The notes: generated by a model from the letters alone, not told the origin. Positions 48,623 through 62,432 are shown, counted from the first letter of the stretch. The stretch: 64,000 bases of DNA from Aplectana chamaeleonis (GCA_029168955.1 JAPDOI010000176.1:1004501-1068500), one strand, 5' to 3'. Program-made: numbers and translations.

Positions 48623-50420
48623 TGTGCAGGATTTAGGGGAGTGTGCAGGACGTGATAGAAAGTGTGCAGGACTTTGGTAGGAGTGTGCAGGAGGGATAGG
48701 AAGTGTGCAGGACTCCAGAGGGAGTGTGCATGACTTCAGTGGGAGTGTGCAGGACGTGATAGAAAGTGTGCATGACTTCAGTGGGAGTGTGCAGGACGTG
48801 ATAGAAAGTGTGCAGGACTTCAGTGGGAGTCTGCAGGACGTGATAGAAAGTGTGCAGGACACCAGTGGGAGGGTGAAGGACGTGATAAAAAGTGTGCAGG
48901 ACACCAGTGGGAGTGTGCATGACTTTAGGGGAGTGTGCAGGACGTCATAGAAAGTGTGATGGACTTTAGTGGAGGCATGCAGGAAGCGATAGAAAGTGTG
49001 CAGGACACCAGTGGGAGTGTGCAGGAAGTGATAGAAAGTGTGCAGGACACCAGTGGGAGCATGCAGGACGTCATAGAAAGTGTGCAGGAAACTTCCGGTG
49101 GAGTGTGCGGGACGTGATAGAAAGTGTGCAGGACGTGGGGTGTGCAGGACGTCATAGAAGGGTGTGCAGGACTTCGGTGGGAGTGTGCAGGACGTGATAG
49201 AAAGTGTGCAGGACACCAGTGGGAGGGTGAAGGACGTGATAGAAAGTGTGCAGGACCCACCAGTGGGAGTGTGCAGGACGTGCAGAAAGTGTGCAGGACT
49301 TCAGTGGGGAGTGTGCAGGACGTGATAGAAAGTGTGCAGGGCATCAGTGGGAGTGTGCAGGACGTGATAGAAAGTGTGCAGGACACCAGTGGGAGGGTGA
49401 AGGACGTGATAGAAAGTGTGCAGGACACCAGTGGCAGTGTGCAGGACGTGATGGAAAGTGTGCAGGACACCAGTGGGAGTGTGCAGGACGTGATAGAAAG
49501 TGTGCAGGACGTGAGAGAAAGTGTGCAGGACACCAGTGGGAGGGTGAAGAACGTGATAGAAAGTGTGCAGGACACCAGTGGCAGTGTACAGGACACCAGT
49601 GGGAAGGTGAAGGACGTGAGAGAAAGTGTGCAGGACACCAGTGGCAGTGTGCAGGACGTGATGGAAAGTGTGCAGGACACCAGTGGGAGTGTGCAGGACG
49701 TGATAGAAAGTGTGCAAGACTTTAGTGGGAGTGTGCAGGACGGGATAGAAAGTGTGCAGGACTTCAGTGGGAGTGTGCATGACTTTAGGGGGAGTGTGCA
49801 GAACGTCATAGAAAGTGTGCTGGACTTTAGTGGAGGCATGCAGGAAGTGATAGAAAGTGTGCAGGACACCAGTGGGAGTGTGCATGACGTGATAGAAAGT
49901 GTGCAGGACTTCAGTGGGAGTGTGCAGGATTTAGGGGGAGTGTGCAGGACGTGATAGAAGTGTACAGAACTTTGGTAGGAGTGTGCAGGAGGGGATAGGA
50001 AGTGTGCAGGACTCCAGAGGGAGTGTGCATGACTTCAGTGGGAGTGTGCAGGACGTGATAGAAAGTGTGCATGACTTCAGTGGGAGTGTGCAGGACGCGA
50101 TAGAAAGTGTGCAGGACTTCAGTGGGAGTCTGCAGGACGTGATAGAAAGTGTGCAGGACACCAGTGGGAGGGTGAAGGACGTGATAAAAAGTGTGCAGGA
50201 CACCAGTGGGAGTGAGCATGACTTTGGGGGAGTGTGCAGGACGTCATAGAAAGTGTGATGGACTTTAGTGGAGGCATGCAGGAAGTGACAGAAAGTGTGC
50301 AGGACACCAGTGGGAGTGTGCAGGAAGTGATAGAAAGTGTGCAGGACACCAGTGGGAGCATGCAGGACGTCATAGAAAGTGTGCAGGACCCCAGTGGAAG
50401 TGTGCAGGACGTGATGGAAA
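48623..50420. repeat. Array B related module pair, about 1299-bp step
   Basis: GGACTCCAGAGGG occurs at 48710 and 50009, 1299 bp apart, within the same unit order seen at 41.0 to 42.8 kb. The right copy shares with 42299 onward the unusual shortened unit GTGATAGAAGTGTACAG (two bases shorter than usual), at an offset of 7640 bp, so these two are close relatives. A scrambled segment at about 49085 to 49310 lies between the two copies. Confidence 0.65.
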
Positions 50421-52928
50421 GTGTGCAGGACACCAGTGGGAGTGTGCAGGACGTGATAGAAAGTGTGCAGGACTTTAGTGGGAGTGTGCAGGACGTGATA
50501 GAAAGTGTGCAGGACTTCAGTGGGAGTGGAGGGGACGTGATAGAAAGTGTGCAGGACTTCAGTGGGAGTGTGAGGGGACGTGATAGAAAGTGTGCGGGAC
50601 ACCAGTGGGAGTGTGCAGGACGTGATGGAAAGTGTGCAGGGCACCAGTGGTAGTATGCAGGACGTGATAGAAAGTGTGCAGGACATCAGTGGGAGTGTGC
50701 AGGACGTGATAAAAAGTGTGCAGGACACAAGTGGGAGTGTGCAGGACGTGATAGAAAGTGTGCAGGACACCAGTGGGAGTGTGTAGGACGTGATAAAAAG
50801 TGTGCAGGACACAAGTGGGAGTGCGCAGGACTTCTGGTGGGAGTGTGCAGGACGTGAGAGAAAGTGTACAGGACTTTAGTAGGAGTGTGCAGGACGGGAT
50901 AGAAAGTGTGCAGGACTCCCGTGGGAGTGTGCAGGACGTGATAGAAAGTGTGCAGGACTTCAGTGGGAGTGTGCATGACGTGATGGAAAGTGTGCAGGAC
51001 ACCAGTGGGAGGGTGAAGGACGTGATAGAAAGTGTGCAGGACACCAGTGGCCGTGTGCAGGACGTGATAGAAAGTGTGCAGGACACCAGTGGGAGTGTGC
51101 AGGACGTGATAGAAAGTGTGCAGAACGTGATAGAAAGTGTGCAGGACACCAGTGGGAGGGTGAAGGACGTGAGAGAAAGTGTGCAGGACACCAGTGGCAG
51201 TGTGCAGGACGTGATGGAAAGTGTGCAGGACACCAGTGGGAGTGTGCAGGACGTGATAGAAAGTGTGCAAGACTTTAGTGGGAGTGTGCAGGACGGGATA
51301 GAAAGTGTGAAGGACTTCAGTGGGAGTGTGCATGACTTTAGGGGGAGTGTGCAGGACGTCATAGAAAGTGTGCAGGACCCCAGCGGGAGTGTGCAGGACG
51401 TGATAGAAAGTGTGCAGGACTTCAGTGGGAGTGTGCATGACTTTAGGGTAAGTGTGCAGGACGTCATAGAAAGTGTGCAGGACACCAGTGGCAGTGTGCA
51501 GGACGTGATAGAAAGTGTGGAGGCATGCAGGAAGTGATAGAAAGTGATAGGACGTGATAGAAAGTGTGGAGGCATGCAGGAAGTGATAGAAAGTGTGCAG
51601 GACACCAATGGGAGTGTGCAGGACGTGATAGAACGTGTGCAGGACTTCAGTGGGAGTGTGCAGGATTTAGGGGGAGTGTGCAGGACGTGATAGAAAGTGT
51701 GCAGGACTTTGGTAGGAGTGTGCAGGAGGATAGAAAGTGTGCAGGACTCCAGTGGGAGTGTGCTTGACTTTAGGGGGAGTGTGCAGGACGTGATGGAAAG
51801 TGTGCAGGACACCACTGGGAGTGTGCAGGACGTGATAGAAAGTGTGCAGGACACCAGTGGGAGGGTGAAGGACGTGATAGAAAGTGTGGAGAACACCAGT
51901 GGGAGTGGGGATGACTTTAGGGGGGGTGTGCAGGACGGCATAGAAAGTGTGCAGGACACCAGTGGCAGTGTGCAGGACGTGATAGAAAGTGTGCAGGACT
52001 TCAGTGGGAGTGTGCATGACGTGATAGAAAGTGTGCAGGACACCAGTGGGAGGGTGAAGGACGTGATAAAAAGTGTGCAGGACACCAGTGGGAGTGTGCA
52101 TGACTTCTGTGGGAGTGCGCAGGACGTGATAAAAGTGTGCAGGACTTCAGTGGGAGTTTGCAGGACGTGACAGAAAGTGTGCAGGACACCAGTGGGAGGG
52201 TGAAGGACGTGATGGAAAGTGTGCGGGACACCAGTGGGAGGGTGCAGGACGTGATAGAAAGTGTGCAGGACACCAGTGGGAGGGAGAAGGACGTGATAGA
52301 AAGTGTGCAGGACACCAGTGGCAGTGTGCAGGACGTGATGGAAAGTGTGCAGGACACCAGTGGGAGTGTGCAGGACGTGATAGAAAGTGTGCAGGACGTG
52401 ATAGATAGTGTGCAGGACACCAGTGGGAGGGTGAAGGACGTGAGAGAAAGTGTGCAGGACACCAATGGCAGTGTGCAGGACGTGATGGAAAGTGTGCAGG
52501 ACACCAGTGGGAGTGTGCAGGACGTGATAGAAAGTGTGCAAGACTTTAGTGGGAGTGTGCAGGACGGGATAGAAAGTGTGAAGGACTTCAGTGGGAGTGT
52601 GCATGACTTTAAGGGGAGTGTGCAGAACGTCATAGAAAGTGTGCAGGACACCAGTGGGAGTGTGCAGGACGTGATAGAAAGTGTGCAGGACTTCAGTGGG
52701 AGTGTGCATGACTTTAGGGGGAGTGTGCAGGACGTCATAGAAAGTGTGCAGGACACCAGTGGCAGTGTGCAGGACGTGATAGAAAGTGTGGAGGCATGCA
52801 GGAAGTGATAGAAAGTGATAGGACGTGATAGAAAGTGTGGAGGCATGCAGGAAGTGATAGAAAGTGTGCAGGACACCAGTGGGAGTGTGCAGGACGTGAT
52901 AGAAAGTGTGCAGGACTTCAGTGGGAGT

Positions 52929-53998
52929 GTGCAGGATTTAGGGGGAGTGTGCAGGACGTGATAGAAAGTGTACAGGACTTTAGTAGGAGTGTGAAGGAGG
53001 GGATAGAAAGTGTGCAGGACTCCAGTGGGAGTGTGCTTGACTTTAGGGGGAGTGTGCAGGACGTGATGGAAAGTGTGCAGGACACCACTGGGAGTGTGCA
53101 GGACGTGATAGAAAGTGTGCAGGACACCAGTGGGAGGGTGAAGGACGTGATAGAAAGTGTGCAGAACACCAGTGGGAGTGTGCATGACTTTAGGGGGAGT
53201 GTGCAGGACGTCATAGAAAGTGTGCAGGACACCAGTGGCAGTGTGCAGGACGTGATAGAAAGTGTGCAGGACTTCAGTGGGAGTGTGCATGACGTGATAG
53301 AAAGTGTGCAGGACACCAGTGGGAGGGTGAAGGACGTGATAAAAAGTGTGCAGGACACCAGTGGGAGTGCGCATGACTTCAGTGGGAGTGTGCAGGACGT
53401 GATAGAAAGTGTGCAGGGCATCAGTGGGAGTGTGCAGGACGTGATAGAAAGTGTGCAGGACACCAGTGGGAGGGTGAAGGACGTGATAGAAAGTGTGCAG
53501 GACACCAGTGGCAGTGTGCAGGACGTGATGGAAAGTGTGCGGGACACCAGTGGGAGTGTGCAGGACGTGATAGAAAGTGCGCAGGACGTGATAGAAAGTG
53601 TGCAGGACACCAGTGGGAGGGTGAAGAACGTGATAGAAAGTGTGCAGGACACCAGTGGCAGTGTACAGGACACCAGTGGGAGGGTGAAGGACGTGAGAGA
53701 AAGTGTGCAGGACACCAGTGGCAGTGTGCAGGACGTGATGGAAAGTGTGCAGGACACCAGTGGGAGTGTGCAGGACGTGATAGAAAGTGTGCAAGACTTT
53801 AGTGGGAGTGTGCAGGACGGGATAGAAAGTGTGCAGGACTTCAGTGGGAGTGTGCATGACTTTAGGGGGAGTGTGCAGAACGTCATAGAAAGTGTGCTGG
53901 ACTTTAGTGGAGGCATGCAGGAAGTGATAGAAAGTGTGCAGGACACCAGTGGGAGTGTGCATGACGTGATAGAAAGTGTGCAGGACTTCAGTGGGAGT
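52929..53998. repeat. Array B 1070-bp HOR, near-identical distant copy
   Basis: It is exactly 1070 bp and lies at a constant offset of 16095 bp from 36834 to 37903. By eye I find only about four base differences: GGGGGG for GAGGG in the GTGCATGACTTTAG unit, GGGCATCAG for GGGCTTCAG, GTACAGG for GTGCAGG near 53660, and GACGTGATAG for GACGCGATAG near 53963. Such identity over 16 kb points to recent duplication or conversion. The preceding 440 bp (about 52480 to 52928) also match at an almost constant offset. Confidence 0.88.
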
Positions 53999-56900
53999 GT
54001 GCAGGATTTAGGGGGAGTGTGCAGGACGTGATAAAAGTGTGCAGGACTTCAGTGGGAGTTTGCAGGACGTGACAGAAAGTGTGCAGGACACCAGTGGGAG
54101 GGGGAAGGACGTGATGGAAAGTGTGCGGGACACCAGTGGGAGTGCGCAGGACGTGATAGAAAGTGTGCAGGACACGAGTGGGAGGGAGAAGTACGTGATA
54201 GAAAGTGTGCAGGACACCTGTGGCAGTGTGCAGGACGTGATGGAAAGTGTGCAGGACACCAGTGGGAGTGTGCAGGACGTGATAGAAAGTGTGCAGGACG
54301 TGATAGATAGTGTGCAGGACTTCAGTGGGAGGGTGAAGGACGTGAGAGAAAGTGTGCAGGACACCAGTGGCAGTGTGCAGGACGTGATGGAAAGTGTGCA
54401 GGACACCAGTGGGAGTGTGCAGGACGTGATAGAAAGTGTGCAAGACTTTAGTGGGAGTGTGCAGGACGGGATAGAAAGTGTGAAGGACTTCAGTGGGAGT
54501 GTGCATGACTTTGAGGGGAGTGTGCAGAACGTCATAGAAAGTGTGCAGGACACCAGTGGGAGTGTGCAGGACGTGATAGAAAGTGTGCAGGACTTCAGTG
54601 GGAGTGTGCATGACTTTAGGGGGAGTGTGCAGGACGTCATAGAAAGTGTGCAGGACACCAGTGGCAGTGTGCAGGACGTGATAGAAAGTGTGGAGGCATG
54701 CAGGAAGTGATAGAAAGTGATGCAGGAAGTGATAGAAAGTGTGCAGGACACCAGTGGGAGTGTGCAGGAAGTGATAGAAAGTGTGCAGGACACCAGTGGG
54801 AGTGTGCAGGACGTGATAGAAAGTGTGCAGGGCTTCAGTGGGAGTGTGCAGGATTTAGTGGGAGTGTGCAGGACGTGATACAAAGTGTACAGGACTTTAG
54901 TACGAGTGTGCAGGAGGGCATAGAAAGTGTGCAGGACTCCAGTGGGAGTGTGCTTGACTTTAGGGGGGGGTGTGCAGGACGTGATGGAAAGTGTGCAGGA
55001 CACCACTGGGAGTGTGCAGGACGTGATAGAAAGTGTGCAGGACACCAGTGGGAGGGTGAAGGACGTGATAGAAAGTGTGCAGAACACCAGTGGGAGTGTG
55101 CATGACTTTAGGGAGTGTGCAGGACGTCATAGAAAGTGTGCAGGACACCAGTGGCAGTGTGCAGGACGTGATAGAAAGTGTGCAGGACTTCAGAGGGAGT
55201 GTGCATGACGTGATAGAAAGTGTGCAGGACACCAGTGGGAGGGTGAAGGACGTGATAAAAGTGTGCAGGACACCAGTGGGAGTGCGCATGACTTCAGTGG
55301 GAGTGTGCAGGACGTGATAGAAAGTGTGCAGGGCTTCAGTGGGAGTGTGCAGGACGTGATAGAAAGTATGCAGGACACCAGTGGGAGGGTGAAGGACGTG
55401 ATAGAAAGTGTGCAGGACACCAGTGGCAGTGTGCAGGACGTGATGGAAAGTGTGCGGGACACCAGTGGGAGTGTGCAGGACGTGACAGAAAGTGCGCAGG
55501 ACGTGATAGAAAGTGGGCAGGACACCAGTGGGAGGGTGAACAACGTGATAGAAAGTGTGCAGGACACCAGTGGCAGTGTGCAGGACACCAGTGGGAGGGT
55601 GAAGGACGTGAGAGAAAGTGTGCAGGACACCAGTGGCAGTGTGCAGGACGTGATGGAAAGTGTGCAGGACACCAGTGGGAGTGTGCAGGACGTGATAGAA
55701 AGTGTGCAAGACTTTAGTGGGAGTGTGCAGGACGGGATAGAAAGTGTGCAGGACACCAGTGGCAGTGTGCAGGACGTGATGGAAAGTGTGCGGGACACCA
55801 AAGGGAGTGTGCAGGACGTGATAGAAAGTGTGCAGGACACCAGTGGGAGGGTGAAGGACGTTATAGAAAGTGTGCAGGACACCAGTGGCAGTGTGCAGGA
55901 CGTGATGGAAAGTGTGCAGGACACCAGTGGGAGTGTGCAGGACGTGATAGAAAGTGTGCAGGACGGGATAGATAGTGTGCAGGACACCAATGGGAGGGTG
56001 TGAAGGACGTGATAGAAAGTGTGCAGGACTTCAGTGGGAGTGTGCAGGATTTAGGGGGAGTGTGCAGGACGTAAGAGAAAGTGTGCAGGACTTTAGTAGG
56101 AGTGTGCAGGACGCGATAGAAAGTGTGCAGGACTCCCGTGGGAGTGTGCTCGACTTCAGTGGGAGTGTGCAGGACGTGATAGAAAGTGTGCAGGACACCA
56201 GTGGGAGGGTGAAGGACGTGATAGAAAGTGTGCAGAACACCAGTGGGAGTGTGCAGGACTTTAGTGGGAGTGTGCAGGACGTGATAGAAAGTGTGCAGGA
56301 CACCAGTGGTAGTATGCAGGACGTGATAGAAAGTGTGCAGGACTTCAGTGGGAGTGTGCAGGACGTGATAGAAAGTGTGCGGGACACCAGTGGGAGTGTG
56401 CAGGACGTGATAGAAAGTGTGAAGGACACCAGTGGTAGTATGCAGGACGTGATAGAAAGTGTGCAGGACTTCAGTGGGAGTGTGCATGACTTTAGGAGAG
56501 TGCAGGACGTCATAGAAAGTGTGCAAGGACACCAGTGGCAGTGTGCAGGACGTGATAGAAAGTGTGCAGGACGGGATAGATAGTGTGCAGGACACCAATG
56601 GGAGGGTGAAGGACGTGATAGAAAGTGTGCAGGACTTCAGTGGGAGTGTGCAGGATTTAGGGGAGTGTGCAGGACGTGATAGAAAGTGTGCAGGACTTCA
56701 GTAGGAGTGTGCAGAACGGGATAGAAAGTGTGCAGGACTCCAGTGTGAGTGTGCTGACTTCAGGGGAGTGTGCAGGACGTGATAGAAAGTGTGCAGGACA
56801 CCAGTGGGAGGGTGAAGGACGTGATAGAAAGTGTGCAGAACACCAGTGGGAGTGTGCATGACTTTAGGGGGAGTGTGCAGGACGTCATAGAAAGTGTGCA

Positions 56901-57883
56901 GGACACCAGTGGCAGTGTGCAGGACGTGATAGAAAGTGTGCAGGACTTCAGTGGGAGTCTGCAGGACGTGATATAAAGTGTGCAGGACACCAGTGGCAGT
57001 GTGCAGGACGTGATAGAAAGTGTGCGGGACACCAGTGGGAGGGTGCATGACGTGATAGAAAGTGTGCAGGACACCAGTGGGAGGGTGAAGGACGTGATAA
57101 AAAGTGTGCAGGACACCAGTGGGAGTGCGCATGACTTCAGTGGGAGTGTGCAGGACGTGATAGAAAGTGTGCAGGGCTTCAGTGGGAGTGTGCAGGACGT
57201 GATAGAAAGTATGCAGGACACCAGTGGGAGGGTGAAGGACGTGATAGAAAGTGTGCAGGACACCAGTGGCAGTGTGCAGGACGTGATGGAAAGTGTGCGG
57301 GACACCCAGTGGGAGTGTGCAGGACGTGATAGAAAGTGCGCAGGACGTGATAGAAAGTGTGCAGGACACCAGTGGGAGGGTGAAGGACGTGATAGAAAGT
57401 GTGCAGGACACCAGTGGCAGTGTGCAGGACACCAGTGGGAGGGTGAAGGACGTGAGAGAAAGTGTGCAGGACACCAGTGGCAGTGTGCAGGACGTGATGG
57501 AAAGTGTGCAGGACACCAGTGGGAGTGTGCAGGACGTGATAGAAAGTGTGCAAGACTTTAGTGGGAGTGTGCAGGACGGGATAGAAAGTGTGCAGGACAC
57601 CAGTGGCAGTGTGCAGGACGTGATGGAAAGTGTGCGGGACACCAAAGGGAGTGTGCAGGACGTGATAGAAAGTGTGCAGGACACCAGTGGGAGGGTGAAG
57701 GACGTTATAGAAAGTGTGCAGGACACCAGTGGCAGTGTACAGGACGTGATGGAAAGTGTGCAGGACACCAGTGGGAGTGTGCAGGACGTGATAGAAAGTG
57801 TGCAGGACGGGATAGATAGTGTGCAGGACACCAATGGGAGGGTGAAGGACGTGATAGAAAGTGTGCAGGACTTCAGTGGGAGT

Positions 57884-59030
57884 GTGCAGGATTTAGGGGG
57901 AGTGTGCAGGACGTAAGAGAAAGTGTACAGGACTTTAGTAGGAGTGTGCAGGACGGGATAGAAAGTGTGCAGGACTCCCGTGGGAGTGTGCTCGACTTCA
58001 GGGGGAGTGTGCAGGACGTGATAGAAAGTGTGCAGGACACCAGTGGGAGGGTGAAGGACGTGATAGAAAGTGTGCAGAACACCAGTGGGAGTGTGCATGA
58101 CTTTAGGGGGAGTGTGCAGGACGTCATAGAAAGTGTGCAGGACACCAGTGGCAGTGTGCAGGACGTGATAGAAAGTGTGCAGGACTTCAGTGGGAGTCTG
58201 CAGGACGTGATAGAAAGTGTGCAGGACACCAGTGGCAGTGTGCAGGACGTGATAGAAAGTGTGCGGGACACCAGTGGGAGGGTGAAGGACGTGATAGAAA
58301 GTGTGCAGAACACCAGTGGGAGTGTGCATGACTTTAGGGGGAGTGTGCAGGACGTCATATAAAGTGTGCAAGGACACCAGTGGCAGTGTGCAGGACGTGA
58401 TAGAAAGTGTGCAGGACGGGATAGATAGTGTGCAGGACACCAATGGGAGGGTGAAGGACGTGATAGAAAGTGTGCAGGACTTCAGTGGGAGTGTGCAGGA
58501 TTTAGGGGGAGTGTGCAGGACGTGATAGAAAGTGTACAGGACTTTAGTAGGAGTGTGCAGGACGGGATAGAAAGTGTGCAGGACTCCCGTGGGAGTGTGC
58601 TTGACTTCAGGGGGAGTGTGCAGGACGTGATAGAAAGTGTGCAGGACACCAGTGGGAGGGTGAAGGACGTGATAGAAAGTGTGCAGAACACCAGTGGGAG
58701 TGTGCATGACTTTAGGGGGAGTGTGCAGGACGTCATAGAAAGTGTGCAGGACACCAGTGGCAGTGTGCAGGACGTGATAGAAAGTGTGCAGGACTTCAGT
58801 GGGAGTCTGCAGGACGTGATAGAAAGTGTGCAGGACACCAGTGGCAGTGTGCAGGACGTGATAGAAAGTGTGCGGGACACCAGTGGGAGGGTGAAGGACG
58901 TGATAGAAAGTGTGCGGGACACCAGTGGGAGGGTGAAGGACGTGATAGAAAGTGTGCAGAACACCAGTGGGAGTGTGCATGACTTTAGGGGGAGTGTGCA
59001 GGACGTCATAGAAAGTGTGCAAGGACACCA
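57884..59030. repeat. Array B 609-bp tandem HOR, two copies
   Basis: The short GATTTAGGGGG unit falls at 57884 and 58493, 609 bp apart, and GTGTACAGGACTTTAG falls at 57923 and 58532, also 609 apart. Both copies contain GGACTCCCGTGGG, a shared GTGCTCGACTTC or GTGCTTGACTTC unit, and a 22-bp GTGCAAGGACACC unit with an extra A. One 20-bp plus one 22-bp unit gives the multiple of 21. The right copy has one extra 42-bp dimer (GTGCGGGACACCAGTGGG repeated at about 58870 and 58912). A partly related segment lies at about 56044 to 56650. Confidence 0.8.
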
Positions 59031-60670
59031 GTGGCAGTGTGCAGGACGTGATAGAAAGTGTGCAGGACTTCAGTGAGAGTGTGCAGGACGTGATAGAAAG
59101 TGTGCAGGACACCAGTGGGAGTGTGCATGACTTCAGTGGGAGTGTGCAGGACGTGATAGAAAGTGTGCAGGGCTTCAGTGGGAGTGTGCAGGGCGTGATA
59201 GAAAGTGTGCAAGACTTTAGTGGGAGTGTGCAGGACGGGATAGAAAGTGTGCAGGACTTCAGTGGGAGTGTGCATGACTTTAGGGGGAGTGTGCAGAACG
59301 TCATAAAAAGTGTGCTGGACTTTAGTGGAGGCATGCAGGAAGTGATAGAAAGTGTAAAGGAGACCAGTGGGAGTGTGCATGACGTGATAGAAAGTGTGCA
59401 GGACTTCAGTGGGAGTGTGCAGGATTTAGGGGGAGTGTGCAGGACGTGATAGAAGTTTACAGGACTTTGGTAGGAGTGTGCAGGAGGATAGGAAGTGTGC
59501 AGGACTCCAGAGGGAGTGTGCATGACTTTGGTGGGAGTGTGCAGGACGTGATAGAAAGTGTGCATGACTTCAGTGGGAGTGTGCAGGACGTGATAGAAAG
59601 TGTGCAGGACTTCAGTGGGAGTGTGCAGGACGTGATAGAAAGTGAGCAGGACACCAGTGGGAGGGTGAAGGACGTGATAAAAGTGTGCAGGACACCAGTG
59701 GGAGTGTGCATGACTTCAGTGGGAGCGTGCAGGACGTGACAGAAAGTGTGCAGGACTTCACTGGGAGTGTGCAGGACGTGATAGAAAGTGTGCAGGACAC
59801 CAGTGGGAGGGTGAAGGACGTGATAGAAAGTGTGCAGGACACCAGTGGCAGTGTGCAGGACGTGATGGAAAGTGTGCGGGACACCAAAGGGAGTGTGCAG
59901 GACGTGATAGATAGTGTGCAGGACACCAGTGGGAGGGTGAAGGACGTGAGAGAAAGTGTGCAGGACACCAATGGCAGTGTGCAGGACGTGATGGAAAGTG
60001 TGCAGGACACCAGTGGGAGTGTGCAGGACGTGATAGAAAGTGTGCAGGACGTGATAGATAGTGTGCAGGACACCAATGGGAGGGTGAAGGACGTGATAGA
60101 AAGTGTGCAGGACTTCAGTGGGAGTGTGCAGGATTTAGGGGGAGTGTGCAGGGCGTGATAGAAAGTGTGCAAGACTTTAGTGGGAGTGTGCAGGACGGGA
60201 TAGAAAGTGTGCAGGACTTCAGTGGGAGTGTGCATGACTTTAGGGGGAATGTGCAGAACGTCATAAAAAGTGTGCTGGACTTTAGTGGAGGCATGCAGGA
60301 AGTGATAGAAAGTGTGAAGGACACCAGTGGGAGTGTGCATGACGTGATAGAAAGTGTGCAGGACTTCAGTGGGAGTGTGCAGGATTTAGGGGGAGTGTGC
60401 ACGACGTGATAGAAGTTTACAGGACTTTGGTAGGAGTGTGCAGGAGGGGATAGGAAGTGTGCAGGACTCCAGAGGGAGTGTGCATGACTTCAGTGGGAGT
60501 GTGCAGGACGTGATAGAAAGTGTGCATGACTTCAGTGGGAGTGTGCAGGACGTGATAGAAAGTGTGCAGGACTTCAGTGGGAGTGTGCAGGACGTGATAG
60601 AAAGTGAGCAGGACACCAGTGGGAGGGTGAAGGACGTGATAAAAAGTGTGCAGGACACCAGTGGGAGTGT

Positions 60671-62259
60671 GCATGACTTCAGTGGGAGTGTGCAGGACGT
60701 GACAGAAAGTGTGCAGGACTTCACTGGGAGTGTGCAGGACGTGATAGAAAGTGTGCAGGACACCAGTGGGAGGGTGAAGGACGTGATAGAAAGTGTGCAC
60801 GACACCAGTGGGAGTGTGCATGACTTCAGTGGGAGTGTGCAGGACGTGATAGAAAGTGTGCAGGACTTCAGTGGGAGTGTGCAGGACGTGATAGAAAGTG
60901 TGCAGGACACCAGTGGCAGTGTGCAGGACGTGATGGAAAGTGTGCAGGACACCAGTGGGAGTGTGCAGGACGTGATAGAAAGTGTGCAAGACTTTAGTGG
61001 GAGAGTGCAGGACGGGATAGAAAGTGTGCAGGACTTCAGTGGGAGTGTGCATGACTTTAGGGGGAGTGTGCAGAACGTCATAGAAAGTGTGCTGGACTTT
61101 AGTGGAGGCATGCAGGAAGTGATAGAAAGTGTGCAGGACACCAGTGGGAGCGTGCAGGACGTGATAGAAAGTGTGCAGGACTTCAGTGGGAGTGTGCAGG
61201 ATTTAGGGGGAGTGTGCAGGACGTGATAGAAAGTGTACAGGACTTCAGTAGGAGTGTGCAGGATGGGATAGAAAATGTGCAGGACTCCAGTGGGAGTGTG
61301 CTTGACTTTAGGGGGAGTGTGCAGGACGTCATAGAAAGTGTGCTGGACTTTAGTGGAGGCATGCAGGAAGTGATAGAAAGCGTGCAGGACACCAATGGGA
61401 GTGTGCAGGACGTGATAGAAAGTGTGCAAGACTTTAGTGGGAGTGTGCAGGACGGGATAGAAAGTGTGCAGGACTTCAGTGGGAGTGTGCATGACTTTAG
61501 GGGGAGTGTGCAGAACGTCATAGAAAGTGTGCTGGACTTTAGTGGAGGCATGCAGGAAGTGATAGAAAGTTAGCAGGGCACCAGTGGGAGTGTGCAGGAC
61601 GTCATAGAAAGTGTGCAGGACCCCAGTGGGAGTGTGTAGGACGTGATAGAAAGTGTGCAGGACTTCAGTGGGAGTGTGTAGGATTTAGGTGGAGTGTGCA
61701 GGACGTGATATAAAGTGTTCAGGACTTTAGTGGTAGTGTGTAGGACGTGATAGAAAGTGTGCAGGATTCTAGTGGGAGTGTGTAGGACACCAGTGGCAGT
61801 ATGTAGGACGTGATAGAAAGTGTGCAGTACTTTAGTGGGAGTGTGCAGGACGTGATAAAAAGTGTGCAGGACACCAGTGGGAGGGTGAAGGACGTGATGG
61901 AAAGTGTGCAGGACACCAGTGGGAGTGTGCAGGACGTGATAGAAAGTGTGCAGGACACCAGTGGGAGGGTGAAGGACGTGACAGAAAGTGTGCAGAACAC
62001 CAGCGGGAGTGTGCAGAACGTCAGAGAAAGTGTGCAGGACACCAGTGGCAGTGTGCAGGACTTCAGTGGGAGTGTGCAGGACGTGATAGAAAGTGTGCAG
62101 GACACCAGTGGGAGGGTGAAGGACGTGATAAAAAGTGTGCAGGACACCAGTGGGAGTGTGCATGACTTCAGTGGGAGTGTGCAGGATGTGATAGAAAGTG
62201 CGCAGGACTTCAGTGGCAGTGTGCAGGACGTGATGGAAAGTGTGCAGGACGTGATAGAA
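60671..62259. repeat. Array B 1762-bp duplication, left copy
   Basis: From GTGCATGACTTCAGTGGG at about 60671, the sequence is repeated 1762 bp to the right. GACAGAAAGTG falls at 60701 and 62463, and TAAAGTGTTCAGG at 61711 and 63473. The last part lies at an offset of 1741 because the right copy lacks one 21-bp unit. Differences are few, for example GTTAGCAGGGC against GTGTGCAGGGC at about 61567 and GGATTTAGG against GAATTTAGG at about 61681. Confidence 0.85.
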
Positions 62260-62432
62260 AGTGTGCAGGACGTGATAGAAAGTGTGCAGGACACCAGTGG
62301 GAGGGTGAAGGACGTGATAGAAAGTGTGCAGGACACCAGTGGCAGTGTGCAGGACGTGATGTAAAGTGTGTAGGACACCAGTCGGAGTGTGCAGGACGTG
62401 ATAGAAAGTGTGCAAGACTTCAGTGGGAGTGT

